From Alphaproteobacteria bacterium UBA685 (GTDB lineage: Bacteria; Pseudomonadota; Alphaproteobacteria; Puniceispirillales; Puniceispirillaceae): DNA of 6,905 bases. Where the stretch lies: the NCBI GenBank assembly GCA_002299005.1, contig DBMZ01000037.1, positions 9,728 to 16,632 of the forward strand, given 5' to 3'. The notes under the pieces were generated by a model. That model was not told the DNA's origin, did no database searches, and saw nothing but the letters and a program-made list of their open reading frames with translations. Shown piece after piece: positions 1 through 5,717 of this stretch (the first letter of the stretch is position 1; each line of letters starts with the position of its first letter). Position numbers and translations under genes: made by a program.

Positions 1-630
1 ATGATGCAGGCCGATGCGTGGCCGCTTGCCCCCTCATTGGGCCGTGAATGGGCTATCCCGGGGCCAGCCTCGCAAGATGGCTTGAGCCTAACAGACGCAG
101 ACCCTGCTTTGTCTGCCGCCTCATGCCAGCATATTGTTGATATGCTAACCGCGATGAAGCGCCACCCCGCAGAAGGTGGCCCAGAGGTTATGGAGCTAGA
201 CCGCTATTGGCATCCGCGCATGACATGGTATGGGCCAGCTGGCATTGGCACAGGGCGCGGCCAAAATGGCTTTCGCAATTGGCACCAGATCCCGTTTTTG
301 AACGGCATGCCTGACAGGGGCCAATATGTGGGCGATATCACCTATCATTTCTTTGGTGAGGGAAATTACGCCGCTGTCACAGGCTGGCCAGATATGTTGC
401 AAACACATACCCATGATGGCTGGCTTGGTCTGCCACCAACTGGCAAGAAGCTCGAGATGCGGTCACTTGATTTCTGGCGCATGGAAGATGGCAAGATTCG
501 CGAAAATTGGGTCACAGTCGATTTATTACATGTCTATGACCAACTAGGCTTAGATGTCTTTGCCCGCATGCGAGAATTTAACAAAGCACGGCACGGCATG
601 GCGAATTACTCGCCGCTATTAGCTGATTAA
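1..630 (+). CDS. NTF2/SnoaL-like (ester cyclase-type) protein, probably 5'-truncated by the window edge
   Basis: The visible 209 residues end in a recognisable SnoaL-like polyketide/ester-cyclase domain of the NTF2 fold. Key parts are a GxxGF segment (about residues 86-91), a THTHDGWLGLPPTGK stretch (135-149), a strand leading into RMEDGKIREN (160-169), and a closing W-x-x-x-D-x-x-x-x-x-x-QLG pattern (W170, D174, Q181-G183). Members usually act as small cytoplasmic cyclases, isomerases or hydrolases on small organic substrates; the substrate here is unknown. Residues 1-45 are low in hydrophobic content and resemble the inter-domain linker of the two-domain paralogue encoded at 2515-3483. The reading frame is open at base 1 and no ribosome site is visible, so the ATG at position 1 may be an internal Met of a longer, perhaps two-domain, protein. 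It is followed after 45 bases by the SDR gene on the same strand and ends in Ala-Asp-stop. The fold call is fairly sure; the function is not known. Confidence 0.82.
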   Translation: MMQADAWPLAPSLGREWAIPGPASQDGLSLTDADPALSAASCQHIVDMLTAMKRHPAEGGPEVMELDRYWHPRMTWYGPAGIGTGRGQNGFRNWHQIPFLNGMPDRGQYVGDITYHFFGEGNYAAVTGWPDMLQTHTHDGWLGLPPTGKKLEMRSLDFWRMEDGKIRENWVTVDLLHVYDQLGLDVFARMREFNKARHGMANYSPLLAD

Positions 631-650
631 CCGGGTATCTGATTAAACGG
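623..650. repeat. Short tandem direct repeat, two 12-base copies 16 bases apart
   Basis: CTGATTAACCGG (623-634) and CTGATTAAACGG (639-650) match at 11 of 12 positions and are separated by GTAT. The first copy contains the stop codon of the upstream gene; the second lies in the gap before the SDR gene. It could be a local duplication or a direct-repeat protein-binding site. The sequence alone does not show function. Confidence 0.5.
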
Positions 651-675
651 CCCAATAAAACAAGGAACAGGCGCA

Positions 676-1443
676 ATGCTAGAGACACATAAAACCCCGT
701 CATTTCGTTTAGATGGCAAAAAGGCGCTTGTGCCGGGTGGCTCATCTGGCATTGGCTTTGGCTGTGCTTGTGCCTTGGCAGAAGCAGGGGCTGAGGTGGT
801 CATTGGCGCGCGCACATCTTCTGCCGTTGATGAGGCAGTAGAGGCACTTCAATCAGAGGGGTATAAAGCCACAGGTGCGGTCATGGATGTCGCAGATATC
901 GCCGGCACCAAAGCCTTGCTAGCGGCGCATGGCCCGTTTGATATTGTCCTTAATTGTGCTGGTATTGCGCGTCATAAACCAGCCCTAGACAGCCAAGATG
1001 ATGAGGTTTCAGCGGTCTTTGATATCAACCTTAAGGGCGCTTTTTTCTTGCTTATCAATGCCGCACAAATGCTGATTGATGCTGGCAAGCCGGGCTCGCT
1101 TATCACCATGTCCTCACAGATGGGCCATGTCAGCGGTGTTGACCGCTCGGTCTATAGCGCGACGAAATTTGGCGTTGAAGGCTTTACCAAAGGCATGGCG
1201 ATTGAATGGGGCCCGCATAAAATTAGGGTCAACACCATCGCGCCTACCTTTGTGCTAACGGCCCTTACGCAATCAACCTTTGACAGGCCAGAGCGCGCGA
1301 AATGGATCCTAGAGAAAATCAAATTAGGCGAGGTGGCACAAATCGAAGATATTATGGGCGGGGCTGTCTATTTGGCGTCAGATGCCAGCCGCATGGTAAC
1401 AGGCACATCCTTGTTGATTGATGGCGGTTGGACAGCTGATTAG
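676..1443 (+). CDS. Classical short-chain dehydrogenase/reductase (SDR family oxidoreductase)
   Basis: A cytoplasmic NAD(P)-dependent alcohol/ketone oxidoreductase of 255 residues, the normal length for classical SDRs. The Rossmann nucleotide loop is GGSSGIG (21-27). D71 in MDV, the N93-C-A-G96 motif, and the catalytic tetrad N118, S147, Y160, K164 (in YSATK) are all present. The C-terminus has the usual VTGTSLLIDGGW (241-252). R46 after the second strand suggests NADP(H) preference, as an inference. The Thr that normally precedes the glycine loop (TGxxxGIG) is Pro20 here. The C-terminal part (PLxxI-type 'IKLGEVAQIEDI' segment, VYLASDAS) resembles gluconate 5-dehydrogenase or 2-deoxy-gluconate 3-dehydrogenase-like SDRs, but substrate cannot be assigned; a 3-oxoacyl-ACP reductase-like role is possible though less likely beside a LacI regulator. 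The start at 676 is supported by AAGGA at 662-666. The LacI gene follows after 31 bases. Confidence 0.96.
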   Translation: MLETHKTPSFRLDGKKALVPGGSSGIGFGCACALAEAGAEVVIGARTSSAVDEAVEALQSEGYKATGAVMDVADIAGTKALLAAHGPFDIVLNCAGIARHKPALDSQDDEVSAVFDINLKGAFFLLINAAQMLIDAGKPGSLITMSSQMGHVSGVDRSVYSATKFGVEGFTKGMAIEWGPHKIRVNTIAPTFVLTALTQSTFDRPERAKWILEKIKLGEVAQIEDIMGGAVYLASDASRMVTGTSLLIDGGWTAD

Positions 1444-1474
1444 ATGTCACGATGAAAGGGGCAGATAAAAGATT

Positions 1475-2512
1475 ATGAAGACAGAACGCATCACATCCAT
1501 AGATGTCGCAAGAGAAGCGGGGGTCAGCCAATCTGCGGTGAGCCGTGTCTTCTCTGATGGCGGTTCTGCCTCAGCCTCAACCGTGCGCAAAGTCCAAGAG
1601 GCGGCGATTAAATTAGGCTATCGCCCGAACGTTCTTGCGCGCTCTCTTATCACGGGCAAGAGTCGGATCATTGGCGTCATTGTTGCCTATCTTGAGAATC
1701 AATTTTATCCAGAAACGCTTGAAAAACTCTCTCACAAATTACAAGAGCAAGGCTATCACGTGCTTGTCTTTCTTGCCTCTAACAGCAAGAGTGAGATTGA
1801 TGATGTGGTGCGTGAAATTCTTGATTATCAGGTTGATGGCATCATCGTTGCCTCTGCCTCACTATCCTCCAGCCTGTCTGCTAGGTGCCAGCGGGCGAAT
1901 ATACCAATTGTGATGTTCAACCGTGTTGATGATATCGCCTCGGCGCATTCTGTGACATCTGATAATTACAAGGGCGGGTTTGAAATTGCCGAATATCTCG
2001 TTAAATGTGGCCACCAGAAAATCAGCTATATAGCCGGCTGGGAAGGTGCCTCTACACAAAGAGATCGTGAAGGCGGCTTTCTTGATGGGCTTGCCAAACA
2101 TAAACGAAAGCTGCATTCACGCGCGGTTGGCAATTATAATCAAAATGAAGCCGCAGACGCCGCGCGTACGATTTGTGCAAGCGATGATAGGCCAGATGCG
2201 CTGTTTGTCTGTAACGACCATATGGCCTTTGCGGCGATGGATGTCATCCGCTTTGAGCTAGGCCTATCGATACCAGATGATATCGCGATTATCGGCTATG
2301 ATGATGTGCCGCCCGCCGGATGGCCATCTTATGATCTGACCACCATGCGCCAGCCGACAAATAAAATGGTTGAGGCATGTGTGACCACCTTGATAAGGCA
2401 CATAGAAGGTAGCCATAGCGATACCGTAAACACGGTGATCGAAAGCCCCTTCATCATCCGCAACAGCACCCGCAAACACCCTGATTTAAACCACGCATCT
2501 AATGAGGAATAA
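1475..2512 (+). CDS. LacI-family transcriptional regulator
   Basis: A 345-residue DNA-binding repressor/activator of typical LacI/GalR length. The N-terminal helix-turn-helix spans about residues 6-26 (ITSIDVAREAGVSQSAVSRV), followed by the hinge helix YRPNVLARSL (49-58) whose Leu-Ala core inserts into the minor groove in family members. Residues 64-332 form the periplasmic-binding-protein-like effector domain. Family landmarks are G179-H180, the R196/R199-x-x-GF region, CND at 246-248, GYDD at 274-277 and TTMRQP at 289-294. The family usually binds a sugar or similar small molecule and controls adjacent catabolic genes, so this is the best candidate local regulator of the rightward cluster. 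The effector cannot be read from sequence. AAAGGGG at 1455-1461 is a plausible but rather distant ribosome site. The gene sits inside the cluster, not divergent from it, and is followed after only 2 bases by the next gene, implying co-transcription and autoregulation (inference). Confidence 0.96.
   Translation: MKTERITSIDVAREAGVSQSAVSRVFSDGGSASASTVRKVQEAAIKLGYRPNVLARSLITGKSRIIGVIVAYLENQFYPETLEKLSHKLQEQGYHVLVFLASNSKSEIDDVVREILDYQVDGIIVASASLSSSLSARCQRANIPIVMFNRVDDIASAHSVTSDNYKGGFEIAEYLVKCGHQKISYIAGWEGASTQRDREGGFLDGLAKHKRKLHSRAVGNYNQNEAADAARTICASDDRPDALFVCNDHMAFAAMDVIRFELGLSIPDDIAIIGYDDVPPAGWPSYDLTTMRQPTNKMVEACVTTLIRHIEGSHSDTVNTVIESPFIIRNSTRKHPDLNHASNEE
2504..2507 (+). promoter_or_regulatory. 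Ribosome binding site embedded in the end of the LacI gene
   Basis: GAGG (within ATGAGGAA) lies 7 bases before the ATG at 2515 and inside the last codons of the LacI reading frame. With only 2 bases between the stop (2510-2512) and the next start, the two genes are likely translationally coupled. Confidence 0.7.
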
Positions 2513-2514
2513 AC

Positions 2515-3483
2515 ATGAAAGGCTTTGATCCAAAATTTACAGATTTCCCTGATTATATTATCGGGATCACCAAAGAGATTTGGGAAGATCGTCAAATCGC
2601 GACCCTGCATCATTATTACACAGATGATATTATTGTCCGCTCACCTGCCTCGCTTGTGGTTGGCAATAAGGGCGTGATTGCCGCCACGATGGCGACATTG
2701 GCAGAATTTCCAGACCGCACCTTGTTTGGCGAAGATGTGATCTGGTCAGGCACGCCTGAGGAAGGCATGCTGTCATCGCACCGTATCATCACCACCGCCA
2801 CCCATTCAGGCGACGGCGTCTATGGCAAGGCAAGCGGCACCAAATTGCGCTATCGCATTATCGCTGATTGTCATGCGATTAATAATGCGATTAATGATGA
2901 ATGGCTTATCAGAGACCAAGGCGCGATTGTCCGCCAGCTTGGCTATGAGCCGCTTGATTATGCAAGAGAGATGATAGCAAAAGAAGGCGGCGCAGAGCAT
3001 GCAAGCCGCCCCTTCCATCCAAAAGATGACCAGCAAGGCCCCTATAAGGGCACGGGCAATGACAATGAATTTGGCGCCCAATATGCCGATATCCTAACCC
3101 GTATTATGGGCGCTGATATGGCGGCTATCCCTGATTGTTATGACAGGGCGTGTCATCTTGAATATGCGGGCGGCATCACAGGTCACAGCCATGATTTCGC
3201 CGATAAATTCTGGATGGGCCTCCGCGCAAGCTTCCCCTCTGCGACATTTAAAATTCATCATCAAATTGGCCGTGATGATCCCCTGATGCCGCCACGCGCG
3301 GCCTTGCGTTGGTCACTCACAGGCAAGCATGATGGCTGGGGCAGCTTTGGTGCGCCAACAGGGGCAGAGGTACATATTATGGGCGCCTCACACGCTGAAT
3401 TTGGCCCTTGGGGTCTGCGGCGCGAATATGTGCTGTTTGATGAGACGGCTGTCTGGAAACAAATCGCCCTTACGACTGGCTAG
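2515..3483 (+). CDS. Tandem two-domain NTF2/SnoaL-like protein
   Basis: This 322-residue soluble protein appears to contain two NTF2-fold, SnoaL-like units. The first covers about residues 10-147. It has the usual early helix and YYTDDIIVRSP segment (34-44), a glycine-containing GNKGV (50-54), and a closing DEWLIRDQGAIVRQLGYEP (128-146) that mirrors the W-x-x-x-D-x-x-x-x-x-QLG end of canonical ester cyclases. The second covers about 184-320 and is more diverged: CYDRACHLEYAG (208-219), the DFADKFWMGLRASFPSATF region (227-245), APTGAEVHIMG (280-290) and a final W314-K-Q-I. A polar linker (about 155-183) joins them. No signal peptide or membrane segment is seen. The protein at positions 1-630 looks like a relative, especially across linker and second domain, so both may be two-domain proteins. 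Enzymatic activity is not proven for this fold; a cyclase, isomerase, dehydratase or binding role is possible. The cupin gene follows 47 bases later. Confidence 0.8.
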   Translation: MKGFDPKFTDFPDYIIGITKEIWEDRQIATLHHYYTDDIIVRSPASLVVGNKGVIAATMATLAEFPDRTLFGEDVIWSGTPEEGMLSSHRIITTATHSGDGVYGKASGTKLRYRIIADCHAINNAINDEWLIRDQGAIVRQLGYEPLDYAREMIAKEGGAEHASRPFHPKDDQQGPYKGTGNDNEFGAQYADILTRIMGADMAAIPDCYDRACHLEYAGGITGHSHDFADKFWMGLRASFPSATFKIHHQIGRDDPLMPPRAALRWSLTGKHDGWGSFGAPTGAEVHIMGASHAEFGPWGLRREYVLFDETAVWKQIALTTG

Positions 3484-3515
3484 ACGGCGATAGGCGCAAT
3501 CACACTTCAAGCATA

Positions 3516-3526
3516 GGGGGGAGGAG
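3516..3526 (+). promoter_or_regulatory. Unusually strong Shine-Dalgarno site of the cupin gene
   Basis: The run GGGGGGAGGAG ends 4 bases before the ATG at 3531; the GGAGG core is close to ideal pairing with the 16S 3' end. It is the strongest ribosome site in the window and fixes the cupin start. It suggests the bicupin may be made in greater amounts than its neighbours (inference). Confidence 0.75.
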
Positions 3527-3530
3527 CAAG

Positions 3531-4520
3531 ATGAGCCAACAAATATCACTGACAAAAGACGAGATGGAAGCACGTATCGTGCGCTATGGCGAACTTGTGC
3601 CTTGCCGCACGGCCTTTATTGATGCCCATACGCCGGGCTCTGATAAAAAGGAGAATTTCACCATCATTGGCGGCGGTGTCTCTGAAGCAGCTGATCAGCA
3701 TGTTCATATCACTGAGACGCCCGGCTTTAATATTGGCGCCGCGGGCCAGCCACCCTTTTGCCGTAACTCGCTTCATACGCACCGCACGGCTGAGGTGTTT
3801 TTTGTGCTATCAGGCACTTGGCGTTTTTTCTGGGGCCGACATGGTGATGCGGGCGAGGTCACTTTGACCAGCGGAGATATCATTAATATCCCGACAGGCA
3901 TCTTTCGCGGTTTTGAGAATATTGGCACTGACTATGGTATGATCATGGCTATCTTAGGCGGTGATGATGCCGGCGGCGGTGTGCTATGGGCCCCGGAGGT
4001 CATCATTGATGCGCGCGATCATGGCCTTATCTTGGGCGAAAATGGCAGCCTCTATGATACCAAAAAAGGACAGGCTTTGCCCGATAATATCGCGCCCATG
4101 CCGCTGATGGATGACGCAGCGCTTGCCCGTATCAAAGAGCCGAGCGTTCAAGAGTTTATCCCCCATTATGTCGCCCGCTATTTAGATTTGATGGCCTATG
4201 CCAAACAGGGGCCTGTGGATGTGATATCACCAGATGGTCTGCTTCGTGATAAGCCCGGTTTTGCGATAGATTTCATCGCCAGAGGATCTCTTGGTGATGA
4301 GATGTATCAAATAGACGCGCATGAGATTATCATGGTCGCCAAGGGGCATTGGACGCTTGCCTATGAGGGCGGCTCAACCGTTCTTGCCACAGGTGATGTC
4401 GCCGCTATCCCGCCAAATTTACCGCATAGGCTTGTCCCGTCTATGTCAGGCGAGGCAGCCTTATATCGTGTGACATCAAATGACGATCCCGCAGGGCCGA
4501 CTTGGACAGAGGGCCCTTAA
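3531..4520 (+). CDS. Bicupin protein, possible metal-dependent enzyme
   Basis: A 329-residue soluble protein with two cupin beta-barrels. In the N-terminal barrel, motif 1 is H82-x-H84-x-x-x-E88 followed by G95, and motif 2 is G115-D-x-x-x-x-P121-x-G123; the usual last His ligand is replaced by R126. In the C-terminal barrel, the aligned motif-1 His positions are Y259 and I261, while E265 and G272 are kept, and motif 2 keeps G288-D, P294-x-N296 and H299. The N-terminal barrel therefore keeps a possible 2-His/1-Glu metal site and the C-terminal barrel looks structural or substrate binding. Bicupins include dioxygenases, isomerases and lyases of small organic acids and aromatics (gentisate dioxygenase has similar size), but I do not recognise a specific family, so no reaction is given. 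Its place between the two-domain SnoaL-like gene and the MetE-like gene suggests a step in the same pathway. Confidence 0.9.
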   Translation: MSQQISLTKDEMEARIVRYGELVPCRTAFIDAHTPGSDKKENFTIIGGGVSEAADQHVHITETPGFNIGAAGQPPFCRNSLHTHRTAEVFFVLSGTWRFFWGRHGDAGEVTLTSGDIINIPTGIFRGFENIGTDYGMIMAILGGDDAGGGVLWAPEVIIDARDHGLILGENGSLYDTKKGQALPDNIAPMPLMDDAALARIKEPSVQEFIPHYVARYLDLMAYAKQGPVDVISPDGLLRDKPGFAIDFIARGSLGDEMYQIDAHEIIMVAKGHWTLAYEGGSTVLATGDVAAIPPNLPHRLVPSMSGEAALYRVTSNDDPAGPTWTEGP

Positions 4521-4552
4521 ACCCCTTAACGCCAATAGGCCTCATCTTTGAT

Positions 4553-4557
4553 AAGGA
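4553..4557 (+). promoter_or_regulatory. Ribosome binding site that decides the MetE-like start
   Basis: AAGGA lies 11 bases before the ATG at 4569. A TTG codon at 4548 would add seven residues in frame, but it lies upstream of this site and has no convincing ribosome site of its own. The ATG also places the conserved THVGSLPR motif a few residues from the N-terminus, as is usual for the family. Confidence 0.65.
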
Positions 4558-4568
4558 AACAGATAGCT

Positions 4569-5693
4569 ATGACGAAAATCAGAACAACGCATGTCGGCTC
4601 ATTGCCCCGCGCACAAGAGGTGGTTGACCTTATCTTTGCACGTGAAAAAGGCGCTGATTATGACAAGGCACTCTTCGATAAAACCATGACCGCCCATGTA
4701 GATGCGAGCGTCAAAAAACAGGTTGATGCAGGCATTTCGATTGTCTCTGATGGCGAGACCTCAAAGATCTCTTACGCGACCTATGTTAAAGATCGCTATC
4801 ATGGTTTTTCAGGCGATAGCCCGCGCAAAGCGCCAGCCGATTTGCTCGCCTTCCCAAGTTTTTTGCAAAGACAGGCCGATTCAGGTGGCACGCCAACCTA
4901 TGCGCGCCCGATGTGTACCTCGGCTGTCAGCGTCAAAGACCAGAGCGATCTGCATAAGGATATTGCCAACCTCAAAGCGGCGATGGCCAATCATGGGGCC
5001 GAACGCGGCTTTATGAACGCCGCATCACCGGGGGTTATCTCGCTGTTTTTGGCGAATGATTTTTACCCAACCAGAGAGGCCTATCTTGAAGCCTTGGCAG
5101 AGGCGATGCGCGAAGAATATCGCACCATCATCGAAGCAGGGCTAGACCTCCAGCTTGATTGCCCAGACTTGGCGCTATCGCGTCATATGCTGTTTACCGA
5201 GCTATCTGATGATGAATTTGTGAAGGTTGCCAATATGCATGTCGAAGCCTTGAATTATGCGCTATCAGGCCTGCCAAAGGATCAAATTCGTGTCCATATT
5301 TGTTGGGGTAATTATGAAGGGCCGCATATTTGTGATATCGCGATGGATAAGGTGTTTGACACCTTAATGAGCACCCATGCGGGCTATGTGCTGTTTGAGA
5401 CCTCTAACCCCCGCCACGCGCATGAATGGACGGTCTTTGCCGATCGCAAATCAGAGATACCGGACGATAAAATCCTTGTGCCAGGCGTCGTTGATACCAC
5501 CACTAATTTTGTCGAACACCCTGAATTAGTCGCCCAGCGCATCCAGCGTTTTGTCGATATCATCGGCGCAGATCGCGTGATTGCTGGCTCTGATTGTGGG
5601 TTTGGTACATTCGCAGGCTATGGGGCTGTTGACCCTGAAATTGCCTATGCCAAATTGACAAGCCTTGCCGAAGGGGCCGCAAAAATCTCTTAA
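4569..5693 (+). CDS. Stand-alone MetE C-terminal-domain-like methyltransferase (cobalamin-independent methionine synthase II family)
   Basis: A 374-residue cytoplasmic TIM-barrel protein homologous to the catalytic C-terminal half of MetE, without the N-terminal half that full MetE (about 750 residues) carries. It opens with THVGSLPR (7-14), has VSDGE (59-63), and LQLDCPD (194-200). The four zinc ligands of MetE are all matched: H243-x-C245 in RVHICWGN, E277 in LFETSN, and C343 in GSDCGFG. The zinc in this family activates a thiol for methylation; known relatives use homocysteine, and related enzymes use coenzyme M. The gap between C245 and E277 is about ten residues longer than in E. coli MetE. 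Many genomes carry such short paralogues in catabolic clusters with unknown acceptors, so 'methionine synthase' should not be taken literally. It is the last gene of the rightward group, 48 bases after the cupin gene and 24 bases from the convergent permease stop. Confidence 0.93.
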   Translation: MTKIRTTHVGSLPRAQEVVDLIFAREKGADYDKALFDKTMTAHVDASVKKQVDAGISIVSDGETSKISYATYVKDRYHGFSGDSPRKAPADLLAFPSFLQRQADSGGTPTYARPMCTSAVSVKDQSDLHKDIANLKAAMANHGAERGFMNAASPGVISLFLANDFYPTREAYLEALAEAMREEYRTIIEAGLDLQLDCPDLALSRHMLFTELSDDEFVKVANMHVEALNYALSGLPKDQIRVHICWGNYEGPHICDIAMDKVFDTLMSTHAGYVLFETSNPRHAHEWTVFADRKSEIPDDKILVPGVVDTTTNFVEHPELVAQRIQRFVDIIGADRVIAGSDCGFGTFAGYGAVDPEIAYAKLTSLAEGAAKIS

Positions 5694-5717
5694 AGCATAA
5701 ACCTATTTAACGCCAAA

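Noticed and set aside
1434..1442. Shared AGCTGATTA at the ends of the first gene and the SDR gene
   Set aside because: Both encode a terminal Ala-Asp-stop; nine bases of shared sequence there is likely coincidence.
2329..2613. Leftward open frame of 94 codons across the LacI end and next gene start
   Set aside because: It lies opposite two well-supported genes, has no recognisable motif and no ribosome site; it is a shadow frame.
3586..3867. Rightward open frame of 93 codons inside the cupin gene
   Set aside because: It overlaps the cupin motifs in another frame and its translation shows no domain features.
4548..4568. TTG start giving a seven-residue longer MetE-like protein
   Set aside because: AAGGA at 4553-4557 lies downstream of the TTG and properly precedes the ATG at 4569.
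4702..5016. Rightward open frame of 104 codons inside the MetE-like gene
   Set aside because: It is basic and low in structure-like pattern, and the other frame carries the conserved zinc-site protein.
4526..5716. Ten-base match TTAACGCCAA after both the cupin gene (4526-4535) and the MetE-like gene (5707-5716)
   Set aside because: Short and AT-rich at one end, with no hairpin or spacing pattern; chance is adequate.
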